Assembly (NCBI GenBank): GCA_001414345.1
Contig: LLCB01000054.1
Location: 1-64,000 of the forward strand
Length of the DNA stretch: 64,000 nucleotides
Origin: Hymenoscyphus infarciens
Taxonomy: Eukaryota; Ascomycota; Leotiomycetes; Helotiales; Helotiaceae
Direction: 5' to 3'
Within the stretch, counting starts at the first letter, position 1, and each line of letters begins with the position of its first letter. Below, one piece after another: positions 23,659-36,310 of this stretch. The translations under genes and the position numbers were made by a program. The notes beneath the pieces were generated by a model. The model was not told the origin of the DNA. It did not search any database and saw nothing but the letters and a program-made list of their open reading frames with translations.

Positions 23659-24104
23659 TCTCTCTTTTTTTAAAAAGACTCGTTCTAAGTCTTCGGTTAT
23701 TAATTAGCATAGTATTAGGTCGATTAGAGTATTATTTATCTCTTTATTATAAAGAATATAACTTTTCTTACTATTATAGTATCTAGTAGTCGAGGTAGAG
23801 TCGGTGGCTAGTAGTATTATTATTTAAGAGTTAATTACTCTTTATTTACTATTATATACTATATAATAATAGGATATAAATAGAAGAGAAGCTGATAATT
23901 AGCTAGTAGGTAGAAAGCGATATATTATTATAGAGTTGTTATATTCTTACTATTATTATATATTATAATAGTAATTATTAAGCAATAAATAATAATTATA
24001 AAGCAATAGCTATTATTATAAGTAGTATATTAGTAGGCGACTTTTCTCTAATTCTAACTTCTCTTCTTCTTTTCTTTTTATTTAAATAATATAAATAGTA
24101 AGAA

Positions 24105-24690
24105 TACCTTCTAATTAGATATATTCTTATATACTAACTTATCTCCTAGAATATATATATATATTATATATATATATATAAAAGTAAGTTCTTCTCTTCT
24201 TAATTAGACTTAATTTAAGACTAATCTAATATAGTAAAATGCCTTTTCTATGTCCTCTTAGTACGCTTCTAGCTACCTACTAAGTCTACTACGTTTAGTA
24301 CTTTTAGGTAAAATCTTAGAACAGAGATCACGTATATACTTTTAAGAAGCTAAAGTCGAAGAAGTATAGGTACTATATTAAGTAGAATACTATATATATT
24401 TTAATAAGTTTAATCTTAAATATATATTAAATTCGTTCTAACTTAAGTAGTTACTATAGTTTATTAAGAAGGAGTTTAATAAGCTTAAGCTTAAAAAGAA
24501 GAAGAGAGAGATTAAAAAGACTACTAAGACCTTAGATAAGATATTAGTCGTTACTAGTATAGAGGTACTAAAGAATAGTTTAAAAGTATAGTTCGCTCTC
24601 TTAGAGAAGACTTAGACGCTTTATACTAAAGTTGTTATAAGTATCTCTTACTTATTAGAGCAGTTTTAGTTACTAATATTTAATAGTTCT
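24105..24690. repeat. Inverted-repeat arm (pairs with 22641-23158)
   Basis: Reverse-complement partner of 22641-23158; the left end of the homology is CTAATTAGATAT. It carries a plus-strand frame rich in K/R/L that I could not assign. Since it sits inside the minus-oriented Gypsy element upstream of its 3' LTR, it is probably part of that element. Confidence 0.6.
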
Positions 24691-26828
24691 TATACTATAT
24701 TATAGAGAGTAGGACCTCTATCTAAACCTAGGTTCGAGTCCTCTTTAAGGCTTATTTAAAGAGTTTATAGACGTCCTCTCTAAAGCTAGTTATAAGAGGT
24801 TACTAAGGTAAGAAGCGTTCTTATAAGAAGGAGGTAGAGAAAGAGCTAATTTAAGCTTCTTATACTCGAGAGAGTAGAGAGAAGGATAATAAGTTAGAGA
24901 AAGAAGAGGCTATAGCCTAGAGAGAGTTAGTAGGCTCTGTTTTAGTAGTAACTTAGTCTTAGTTCTTTACTTTATTAATTTTAAATATTCTTACTAGTTA
25001 GTATTTTATCTTAGGTTTTTATTATAAGTTCCTTATTAAGAGTAACTAGAATTAGAAGGTATTAATAGAGTTTTATAAATTAACTCTTTTACTTAATTCT
25101 TATCTAATTCCTATATATTAAGCTATTTAAAGAGGTATTAGAGTAGTCTTAGTTCTTCTAGATATTTAGTATAAAAGTCTTTTAAATAATATAGTAAACT
25201 TTAAAGTTTTTCTATAAAATACTAAGTAAGATCTAAATTATATTTAACTTATTTTATCTAATATTATAGCTATCTTTTAAAAAGTCTACTACTAAGTATT
25301 TCTTATATCTTCTATTCTTATATATCTTAAATAATAACTAGTAGAGACTCTAGAGTCTCTTATTCTAGTAGAGAGGTATTTAGATTCTTTAATAGTATAT
25401 TAGAAGTAAAAATATTATAAATTAATAATCTTTCTAGTAGTTTTAGTTTATAGAAGTGTCTTATATAATCTAATATTTTAAAAGATTCTATCTACTATTT
25501 AGTAAGCCTTTAGCTAGAACGATTTATCTTAGGATTCTTAGTAGATAAGTAGATATTATCTCTAATATCCTAGTTAATAGCTTTTTAGTACTAATTTATA
25601 TTATCTTCTATCTTTTATTAGAGTATATATATTAAGCTACTTTTACTATCTTATTATAGTTAAGTCGCTTTTATAGAATAGAAATCTTTAGAGTATTCTA
25701 GTTCTATAAAGTTCTTAGATTAAGTCTAAACTTAAGCTAATAAGAGATTATACTTTATTTATTAAAAGTATTAATTTACTCTAGTTAGCTTAAGAATAGA
25801 TTATAAAAGACCTTAGCTATTAATTAATATATCAGTTTATAATCTCTATCTATTTATCTATCTATTTATAGTAAGTAGTACTAGGCTTAAGCTTAATACT
25901 AATTATTTAATAGAATTTAGTTTAAAATACTAATATAAATTATAGTTCTTAGTTAAACGTAATTAATTTAGAAAAGTAACTAGAAAAGTAAATCTATTAA
26001 ATAAAAAGTTTAACTAACTCTTTATTATCTATAATTAAATAGTAGAGTATTAATATTAAATCCTTTCTAAGTTAGTTAATAAATACTAATATAATATTAA
26101 ATCTATATTTATCTTTTAAAAATAACTTAAAATCTATATTTAAATATTATATAAAGTAGTTAGATACTAGTAGAGAGTAAAGAAATCCTTATTATTTAGT
26201 TTATTAAGAATAAGAGTATTTATAAGCTTAATAATTTACTATATATCTTTTATAGTTTAAATCTAATTTAACCTAGTAGTAGTATTATACTAATAACTAG
26301 TATATCTTTTTTATATTTAATTAAGTATTAAATACTTAGTTATAAGCTTCTTAGATTAGTTTTATATAAAGTTTAATCTTCTATTAAATATAAAGTTAAT
26401 TCTTAAAAAGAAGTAAATTATCTAATAAAAGAGAGTATCTATTTAGAAGTTTATAATATTCTTTTTAAAAAGAGTATCGATTATCTTCTTTTAACTTATA
26501 AATTATATTTAAACTTATTCTTAGAATAATATTTAACTAAATTATATTAAAAGATATAGATTATTCTTATAAAAAGGTCTAAGTAAGTTTAGTATTAATT
26601 TAAAAGTCTAACTAATTAGACTCTAAAAGAGTATATAAGTAGCTATTTAATTTAACTTAATTATAAGTTTTTAAGTTTTATTTATATTAGATTAATATAT
26701 CTACTTTTTAATTATTCTTTTTAAATATAAATTAAATCTAAAAGTTAAAGTCTAATAAGAACTTTATCTATTAGACTTACTTAGCTATAAGTAGCTAAGT
26801 TATTATAAATAATCTATAGTTTAAATAT

Positions 26829-27276
26829 ATATTTATAATAGTATACTATTCTGAATTATTATATAATAGTACGCTATTCTGAATTATTAGTATTCGTGAA
26901 ACTATTAATACCTCTAAGCACTGCCGATACCTCTAAGCCGAGATTACGAATAACCGATACTTATGTAAGCGAAGTGCTAAAGGTATTAAGGTCTAATATT
27001 CATATATAGAAGGGATTAAGGTTTAGATATTATATATTTAGCTTTTCAGCTCTTATTATTTAGTATTAGCTATATTAGATAGAGCTCGGTTATTATTATT
27101 ATTAGAACTTAGTAGCTTCTAACCTCTTATATATAGACGTTTATATTTAGTATAGAAGCGGGATAGTTTATTCTTTTCTTCTATATTAGAGTCTAGTATT
27201 TATATACGTTATTCTACTAAACGTACTCCTATATACCTCTTCTATAGTTATATATATTTCGTGCTATTATAATATT
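26829..27276 (+). mobile_element. Solo LTR nested in the Gypsy element, TSD ATATT
   Basis: 438-bp LTR (26834-27271) in the orientation opposite to its host element, bounded by perfect 5-bp duplications ATATT (26829-26833 and 27272-27276). It keeps more unmutated positions (for example GTGCTATTATA and several CG) than its surroundings. It splits the RNase H/integrase part of the minus-oriented element, so it inserted later. Confidence 0.85.
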
Positions 27277-30200
27277 AATATACTTTTAATATAATATAAG
27301 TTTAATATACTATTTTTTAAAAGCTTTTACAATAGTAGATAACTCTTTATTATAGATCTCTTAGTTTAATTTATAGTTAAATAGAATATATAAGTAGAAC
27401 TTAATAAAGTACTAAAAGCTATTATATTATTATAAGAATATATCTATTATTACTTCTTTTAAAGAGTCTATTTCTAGCTTTATATTATAATTAAAGTTAA
27501 AGTAATATAATATTTAAATTATAAGTAGCCTAGTTCTTAGTATTTTAAAAGCTTCTTTATATTTAGATATTTATAGACATAGCTTTAAAGAGTATATTAT
27601 TATAGTTAAGAGTTTAGTAATTTAAGTATAACTTTTAATAAATTATCTATAAAATCTTATAAACCTTAGATAAGACTTTATATCTATTATAGTAGTAGGT
27701 TCAACCGAGTTTTATAGAGCTTCTACTTTTTTAGAATTAACTTTAAGTTATTTTATAATTAAGATAAATCCTAAGTATTTAATTCTAGTAATATTAAATT
27801 CGCTTTTCTTAATATCTACTTAGAGTTCTACTTTTTAAAGCTAACTTAAGACCTTTTTAATCTATTTCTTATATTTCTTAAGAGTATTTTAGTAAATTAA
27901 AATATTATTTAAGTAAGTAATATAGAGGTTATTTAGATAGTTACTTAAGATGTTATTTATATAATATTAATAAGTAATAAGACTATTATAAGGTTTAAAA
28001 AAGAGGTTTTTATATTTATATATACTATATCTAGTTTTAAATATAGTTATCTCTTTAGAATTAAGATCTATTTAAATATAATAAAAAGCTTATTATATAT
28101 TTAACTTAGTAAAGATTTTAGCTATTCTTATTTTTAAAGAAGCTTATTAATTTAAGAGATTAAGTAGAGATTATTTTAAATTAGAGTATTTAGCTTCTTA
28201 TAATTAATATAAAACTATAACTTATTATTATTAGCCTTTTTAATAAAGAGTATTAAAGAGGTAAAAGAGCTATTACTATTAATAATAAACCTCTTATTTA
28301 GATTCTTTATAAAGTACTCTTTTATAGCTTTTAGCTTTATAATTAACTATTAATATAAAAGTAAAAAGAGGTTAAGAAGTAGTTTATTTAAAGTAATCTT
28401 ATAATTATATTTATAATAAGATAAAAGCTTATTAAAAGCTACTTTTAAGAATACGTTTTTATATAAAGAGTAATATTTTAAGAGTTAGGCTTATATTAGA
28501 GCTCTAGTATTATTATTATTTTAGAGAGAGACTAATCTTTTATTAATAATCTAATCTAGCTTATAAATACTAGTTATATAGAATTTTAAGTTAAGTTATT
28601 TTATATTAAAATATATTATATTTATACTTGTTTTACTAATAAATAAGTATAAGATCTAGTCTTTTAAGACTAAACTAGTAGTTTAAAGTAGCTTTAGACT
28701 AGAGTTAGATATTAAAATTTTAGAAGATATTATTATAAATAAAAGTAATAACTTAGTTATATTTATAAGTTTACTCTTTTTATATTTTTCTTATTAATAG
28801 ATTATATAATTTATATCTAACTAGTAATTTAAAACAGGTTTCTAGTTCTAGCTAAAAAGAGAAAGTAAAATCTTCTTACTAAAGTAGAGAGTTAGAGAGT
28901 AATTAACTAGCTAAGTAATCTAATTCTTTAAAAGATTAAGAAGAACTTTAATATAATTTAACTACTTATTACTAATAATTAGGTCTTATTATCTAAGGTC
29001 TAAGATAATAAAGAGATAGTTATAAATATAACGTTTATCTATACTTAGATATAACTATATAAACTATAATATATAACTTTTAGTACTATTATTATATTTA
29101 TAAATAAATAATAAATATAATAGTTTTTGAATCTATAAACCTATTATTTTAGATAATTATAAAGCTAGAAGTTAATTTAGAAATAAGTATTTATTTACTT
29201 CTATATTTACTAAAGCTTATAATTTAATACTATATCTTTATATACTAAGAGTAGTATTTATAAGAAACTATTTTCCTTTTATAAGCTTAGAAAGGTTAAG
29301 TCTAGCTAAGTTATATTTATATAAGCTTAAAAAGATATTTTTACTTAAGCCTCTTTGTTTTCCTTCTAACTTAGATTAGAGTTAAAGTACTCTTTAGATA
29401 GTTATTCTTTCTTAGGTTAATTATCTATTTTATTAATACTAGATAGATTAGAATAGTTAGGCTTAATATACCTAGGTTTTTTATAATTAAAATACTTTAT
29501 ACTAATAAGGAATTAGTCTATAAATAAAGTCTTTAATCTTTTACTAGTAGAAGAGAGCCTAGAAGTTTAAGAAGTCTTTTAAGAGATAGAATAAAGTCTA
29601 TATAAGAGTAGTAAGGGTTTTATAGCTAAACTAAATAAGAATTAGTTAGTATTAGGCTTTTAGTATAAAGAGCTTATTACTACTAGTTTTTCTATACTTA
29701 TTATACTAGTTATATATAACTTAGTATTTTAGTACTATTTCTTATCTATAAATAAAAGGTCTCTTACTATCTTATTAAATTTAGTATTCTAATATCTCTT
29801 ACTATTAACTAATTAGTTTCTAAGCTAAGATATAAGCTTCTCTTATATATAGTAGAATCTATCTTATTCTAATACTTCTCTAAGTATTACTATATTTAAA
29901 AAGCGACTTTTAAATTCTATAAAACTTTCTCTTATATAACTCTTCTATTCTATCTAAAGAGACTAAAAGGTGTTTTAGATATCCTTCTTCTTATAACTAG
30001 TTAGATAGTAAGTATTAAGAAGTTTAATTATTTCTTTATAATCTTTAAATATTATCTTACTTATATTAAACTTATATTAAAGCTCTAAGTAGTTTTAGAC
30101 GAGTTTTATTATTATCTTCTAAATAAGAGCTTTATAAGTTAAAGGTGTCTAATAATAGTTAGCGTTTATATAGAGTTAATTATATATTAATATTCTTTAT

Positions 30201-31127
30201 TACTTATATATAAGTAAAATACTATTATCTAAAAGTTTAATTTTCTTTATAATCTTACTTTTAATAAGTTAAAGAGCTTTTAAAGTACTTTTAGGTTATA
30301 AGTATAGAGTAGATTATTATAAGAAAGAAATATTAAAAGTAAGGTTTTATATCTAATAATAGTTTAAAGAGATAAAAAGAGGTATTTATATTAGTTAGAT
30401 AAGACTTAGACTTTAGTTATTATTTAATAGTTATTAACTAATTTACTATACTAAGTCTAATAATTAAACAATCTAGTTATTATACTCTAAAATTCTCTCT
30501 TCTTTTTCTTAATCCTTAGTCTCTATAGCTTAGATTATACTCTATATCTCGTCTATATTAGAGAAGTCTTATTAATCTCTCTAGCTTCTAAGCGCTAGGC
30601 CTTTACCTTTATTATTCTTAGGCTTCTTAGTATTCTTAGAGATATAGTACTAAGTTAGAGACCTTTCTATAAAAGCTTAACTTTATTCTCTAAAGAAGAG
30701 CTCTACGCTTAGAAGTAGCGCTTAGAAGAGATCTAAGGTCGCTTCTAATTCTAATAGATTAAATATTAATTTAGAGAGAAGATACGATTAGATTTAGAAG
30801 CCTTCTAAATAACTTTAGTATATTAACTTATTTACTAAACCTATATATAATAGTCTCTATATAGAGAGAGTTATTAGGATTCTTAGGAATACTTAGTGTA
30901 TTCTAATCTCTTAATATGTCTATAATACGATTTTTACTAGCTATCTATATAAATACTAAACCCTAGTATTACTAGCTATCTAGATAGTCTCTAATTACCT
31001 AGTTATATAAGAATACTATCGTAATATTCTAAATCTAAGCTAAATCGACTTTAAAACAAAGAATAGTAATAAGCTTAAGGAAGATATTATTAAAGCTATC
31101 ACTAGTAGAGAAGAGTTATTATTTTTA

Positions 31128-31602
31128 TATAATAGTATAAAATATATATAACTATAGAAGCGGTATATAGAAGTACGTTTAGTAGAATAACGTATATAAA
31201 TACTAGATACTAATATAAAAGAAAATAATAACTATCTCTCTTCTATACTAAATATAAACGTCTATATATAAAAGGTTAGAAGCTACTAAGTTCTAATAAT
31301 AATAATAACCGAGCCTTATCTAATATAGCTAATACTAAATAATAAGAGCTAAAAAGCTAAATATATAACCTCTAAACCTTCGAAAAGCTAAATATATAAT
31401 ATCTAAACCTTAATCTCTTTTATATATAAATATTAGATATTAATACTTTTAGTACTTTACTTATATAAATATTAGTTATTTATAATCTCGGCCTAGAGGT
31501 ATTAGAGATATTAGTAGTACTTAGAGGTATCGGCAGTTTTATAAATACCGATAGTTTAGAATAGTACTATTATATAATAATCTAGAATAGCGTGCTATTA
31601 CA
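31128..31602 (-). repeat. LTR (right, 5' LTR)
   Basis: 475 bp. The right end reads GTGCTATTACA, preserving the canonical CA terminus that RIP changed to TA in the other copies. Confidence 0.75.
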
Positions 31603-33564
31603 CTTTCTCTTTAGTTAGTATTCTTATAGCTTTCTTAGCTTTTAGTCTATTCTTTAACTTTATATTAGCCTTAATCTACTTCTACTTCTTAGCTAATATA
31701 GACTTAAGCTTAGCTTCTATTAGTAATACTATAAATTACTTCTTTCTATTATCTATCTAGAATAGTATATTAGTCTTACTTAGTTCCTTTTCTAGATTAA
31801 ATTAGAGCGCTACTAGAAGGCTCTTACTCTTACTTAGTATAAAGAATATTATCTTATAAGCTCTCTCTTTAGTTTAGTCTATATCTTTTTTTAAGAATTT
31901 AGCTTTATAGAATATATATTATCGTTTCTTATCTTCAGCTTTAAATCTCTTATAAAGAATATCCTTTTCTATAGTTTATACTATAGCCGGTTTACTTATA
32001 TAGCGCTAGGTTTAGTATATGTTTTCTATTATATTAAAGTCTCTTAAGAAAAGGTTTACCTTCTAGTTAGCTATTAATATTCTATTTTCTTAAATATTTA
32101 TAACTAAAGAGTTATTTAAGTTAGTAAATAGTATAATACTATTTAATCTATAAATATTAATAGGATTTTTAGAGTTAATAGCTAGTAGAACTAGAACTAA
32201 ATAATTAAAGAGCATCTTAGCCTTAGCTATAACTAACTTACTATTAACTATCTACTCTTTCTTATAGCTATTAAGGTCTTATTACTTATTTTTAAACTCC
32301 TTTTATTACTTTATTTTCTATTTAATTAACTAGGACTAGTCTTATACTAGTCTACTATTATTTACTTCCTATACTACTAAATTTCCTATTTTTAAAACTA
32401 GAGTTAATAGCTTAAAGTATTCTAGCCTATTATTCTTAGCTTTCTTAGTAGCTTTCTTAGATAGTATACTTAATATATTACCTAAGGTTTCTATACTATT
32501 AAACTATTTAGAGTTTATATTAGCTATCTAGTTAATACTTATTAGCTTACTATTCTTAGAATATATATTACTAGCTATATTATTATATTTATTAATATAT
32601 ATAAATCAGAATAGAAAGTATATTATTATAGTAATTTTGTTTATTAGTTATATATATTCTACTATTACTATTAAAGCTAATATAGATATTAGCTATTTTA
32701 TAGTCTATATAGCTATATTAATATTAGCTAGCCGACTATATCTTTTAATAATAATATTCGAATTATTATAAAATTTAGTTATATATAAGTTATATATATA
32801 ATAAAATAAAAGAGTATAATATTCTACTTCTTATATCTCTTAATAAATATATATATTCTATAGCTTCTATAACTATTAAATAAAAGAAAGCGATTATTAC
32901 TTCTTTAGAACTTATAAGTTTAATAATAAAAGTACTTAATATAATTATATATAATACTATTAGAAGTATATTTATTATTAGTAAAGCTACTTTAAGTAGT
33001 CTTTAGTAGATTATTATTAAAGTACTTACTTAGATATATCTTCTTAAGTATAATGAAATAAGTATTAATTACGTTATCTATAGTATAAATAGTTTTAATA
33101 ACTAAGACTAACTCTCTATTTATAGAATTATTAGTATAATATTATAGAAAACTTTCAGATACTAGATATACTATTTATATACTTAATATAACTAGTATAC
33201 TTAAGCTTTAAGTATATTATTATAAAACTAGTTATAATATATATAATAGCTAGTATACTTTAGACTAGATATACTAGAAGAACTAGTAGAGAGTATATAA
33301 GTTACTATTTATACGTTCTAACTTACTCTATATCTATCTACGTATTTATATACTTTAATATACTTTCTATTTTCTATCTATATACTCTACTTATATAAAA
33401 AGTATCTTATAAAGTGAACTTTTACTTAATTACTTAATTTATCGCTTACTTTTTTAATATATTATAGTTTTATAAAACTAGATAGTATCTAAAGAGATAG
33501 AAAGCTAGTTATATAATCGTATAATTCTAAGACTTAGAGAGCGTATTAGACTTAGTATTATATA
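31603..33564. other. RIP-mutated AT-rich DNA, unassigned
   Basis: No LTR or TIR ends found. The minus strand between 31610 and 32580 has the texture of a former coding region (long K/L/S-rich frames broken by TAG/TAA) and could be a dead transposase, but no family motif can be named. Confidence 0.4.
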
Positions 33565-33700
33565 TTAGATAGTAAGCTAGTCTTAGTAGCGCTAGTATTA
33601 AGAGTTAGATAGCGAACTAGCCTTATTATTACTAGTTAGATAGTAAGTTAGCCTTAGTATCTTTAGTATTAAAAGTTAGATAACGAGTTAGTCTTAGCTC
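33565..33700. repeat. Minisatellite, about 40-bp unit, 3.5 copies
   Basis: The unit begins (G/A)TTAGATAGNNAGCTAG(C/T)CTTAGTA and ends CTAGTATTAAAA. Copies start at about 33565, 33605, 33635 and 33674, the last truncated. The array ends next to the insertion site of the solo LTR at 33710. Confidence 0.65.
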
Positions 33701-33704
33701 TTAT

Positions 33705-34001
33705 ATACTTATAATAGCTAGCTGTCTTAAATAGCCGAGCTTATATACTATATATATAAGGTTTTAGCACTTATATTAGTTTTCAGTTATTAATATTTTA
33801 TATTATCTAAATTAGAAAGCTTTTAGACTTCGGGTTTTAGACCTTTTAGTACTATCTAATCTCTTATATATAGCTATTAACTCTTCTATAGTTAGAAAAA
33901 GCCTAATATAGTCTTTTCTTCTATATTAATACCTAGTAGTTACTCTCTTAAATATACTTCTATATATCTCTTTAGAATACGTTTCGAGTTATTATAATAC
34001 T
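33705..34001 (+). mobile_element. Solo LTR, TSD ATACT
   Basis: 287-bp LTR (33710-33996), from TATAATAGCTAG to GAGTTATTATA, with perfect 5-bp duplications ATACT at 33705-33709 and 33997-34001. It is similar to the LTR at 35347-35657 in inverse orientation, so it belongs to the shorter-LTR subfamily. Confidence 0.82.
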
Positions 34002-35346
34002 AAGACTAAATAGTAGCTACTTTAGTACTATATACTAGTATATCTAGTATATCTATTATAAAGCTATTCTACTAGTATATAAATCTTTTTCGTAATAAAC
34101 TCTAGGGAAATAATAATTAGTAAAGATTTCTTAATTTATTAAATACTTATACTTCTTTATAATTGTTACTTATTACTACTATAGTACTCTCGATATACTC
34201 TATATAGAAATCTATCTTATCTTATTCTATATATTATATAATAGAATACTCTTATCTTAGATAATCTTTTATAATCTTCTAAAGTAGGTTATTATATTAT
34301 TTATATTTAATATCTCTCTTCTTTTCTAGTCTATTAACTTTATATCTAATATATAATATCTAATCTTTTTATACTAATCTTTTAGCTATCTATTTATTTA
34401 GTTATTATTTAACTATTCTTTCTCTTTATATAAGACTTTGAGAATAGTTACTACTATATTAGTAATTAACTAATAATTAAGAGAGAAATACTTAGCTTAT
34501 TATTATTAATATATTTAATTAAAAGAATCTCTTATACTTTATTTAATCTTTTATTTCTACTTTTATTACTACTTTTTTACTAATTATAACGTATACTATA
34601 TATATAGTAGTAATTAATAATATTATAATTTTAAAGATTATAGTATATATATAAAGCTTTAGAAATATAACCTTCTATATCTTAGTACTAGAAACGTAGA
34701 TATTTATTATAACTTTTATACTAATTCTATCTCTTTCTCTCTTCTTATAAATAAATTTTTAGCTTATAGTATATAAATTTAGCCTAAGATTATACTAGTA
34801 AAAGTAAAATCTTATATACTAAATCACTTACTCTTTTAGTAGAGTAGTCTACTAAGATCTACTAAGACTCTTTTTAAAAGCTTATAATTATAATCTAATT
34901 AATTATAAAATAATATATAGATTATCTTTAATACTTTAGATAATATAAAGACTTTTATTATATTAATCTAGTACTATCTATAGCTTTAAAAATTACTCGA
35001 TTAGGCTTAATAGTTTTTTTATTATATATTTAAGAGTATAAGATACTAGTTTTAGAGTTACTACGCTTTTAAGATCGCTACGACTAACTTATAGAGTAAG
35101 TTAGCTAGGTATTTTAAAACTTTAAATAAATCAACTTTTTACTTAATTATATAATTAGTTACTCTCTTTACTTACTTTACTTAATAAATTATAAATATAT
35201 AAATCTCTAAAGCTAACTAGTTCTAGAAGTTAATATTTATTAGCTTATTTAAAAGATTTAGAGCTTACTAATTAAAAACATAGCTTACTCGCGACTTTAG
35301 TTTAGTTTTTTAAAAATAGTTCTTAGATTACTTAATATCTAATAAC
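34002..35346. other. RIP-mutated AT-rich DNA, unassigned
   Basis: No gene or element ends. The region is rich in GCTTACT/AGTAAGC motifs in both orientations, also found at 35660-36000, and this may be the decayed sequence of one repeat family. Confidence 0.4.
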
Positions 35347-35657
35347 TATAATAATACGAAATATATACGACTATTAAAGAGATATATAGAAGTGTATTTA
35401 AATAAATAATATATAGAGATACTAGATACTAATATAGAAGAAAAGACTATATTAAGCCTTTTCTAATTATAGAAGAGTAGATAGCTATATATAAAAGATT
35501 TAGATAATATAAAAAGAGATTAGATAATACTAAAAGAGTTAAAAGCTAAAGTATAAAATCTCTCTAAATTAGATAATATAAAATAATAACTACTAAAACC
35601 TTATATATATAGTATATACTATATACTCTCGGCTATATAGAATAGTAGACTATTATA
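35347..35657 (-). mobile_element. LTR fragment or solo LTR without clear TSD
   Basis: About 311 bp, TATAATAATACG ... GACTATTATA, in the same orientation as the LTRs at 9086 and 23164. The flanks ATAAC (left) and CTTAC (right) do not match and no polypurine tract follows, so it is either a solo LTR whose duplication has mutated or a recombined end. Confidence 0.65.
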
Positions 35658-36310
35658 CTTACTAGTTTACTAGTTATAATATAGCTTATATTCGACTTTT
35701 TTCTTAGTCTCTAATATTATAAGCTCTAGGTAATCTAATACTTATAAGCTTACTTATAATATTTACTAGCTTATAGATAATTAAATAGCTTTTTTATAAT
35801 CTTCTTCTTAGTTCTCTAATATAGTATTTAATCTTAAATAGAATCTATTAGATTACTTATTATCTACTCGCTTACTTAGTTTTACTAGCTTACTAGTAAA
35901 AGCAGAGCTTACTTATAACTTTCTAGTTATCTAATATCTATTAGCTTACTCGAAGTATTTGCTAGCGTACTAGTCACCGTGTAGCTTACTCGTAAAGATC
36001 TTTTGAAAACCTAATACAGTGTCTAAGTCACTTAGTATTTGTGTTTTTACTAACTTTAATTCTTAGCTTTCTCTTATCTAAAGAGGCCTTTTCATATCGC
36101 TGCTGAAAAACAAACCTATCTTTTAACTCCTATTTTTGTTCCCCACCACCACTTGTACCCATCCATACTCATACTCATTATACAGTCCTACTCATACACA
36201 TCCCGTCGACACATCCTTATATATACAGCCCTCTCTCATTCCCGCACAAAGTTTTCCCATCCACGCCATAAAACTCCGCCAGCATAATTCCCGTCACTCA
36301 CCCTTTCCTT
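35658..36310. other. Right border of the RIP desert and 3' flank of YL1
   Basis: AT-rich mutated DNA ends at about 35950-36090, and normal composition (CA-rich on the plus strand) begins immediately downstream of the YL1 gene. No gene. Confidence 0.45.

Larger units (their letters stand above)
23164..31602 (-). mobile_element. Ty3/Gypsy-type LTR retrotransposon, minus orientation, RIP-mutated
   Basis: LTRs lie at 23164-23658 (495 bp) and 31128-31602 (475 bp); the 20-bp difference is a local duplication near the end of the left copy. Read on the minus strand, a purine-rich tract lies immediately inside the left LTR (about 23660-23680), so the coding direction is leftwards. The leader and gag-like part (31127 to about 29500) match the element at 19334. 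The reverse transcriptase relic is at about 28500-27800 on the minus strand with box YLNNILIY at 27915-27892, where both catalytic Asp codons have become Asn (G to A). RNase H-like and integrase-region relics follow leftwards. A solo LTR is inserted at 26834-27271. The two flanks (ACGGT on the left, CTTTC on the right) do not match, so the unit may be a recombination product or have lost a flank. Confidence 0.72.
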
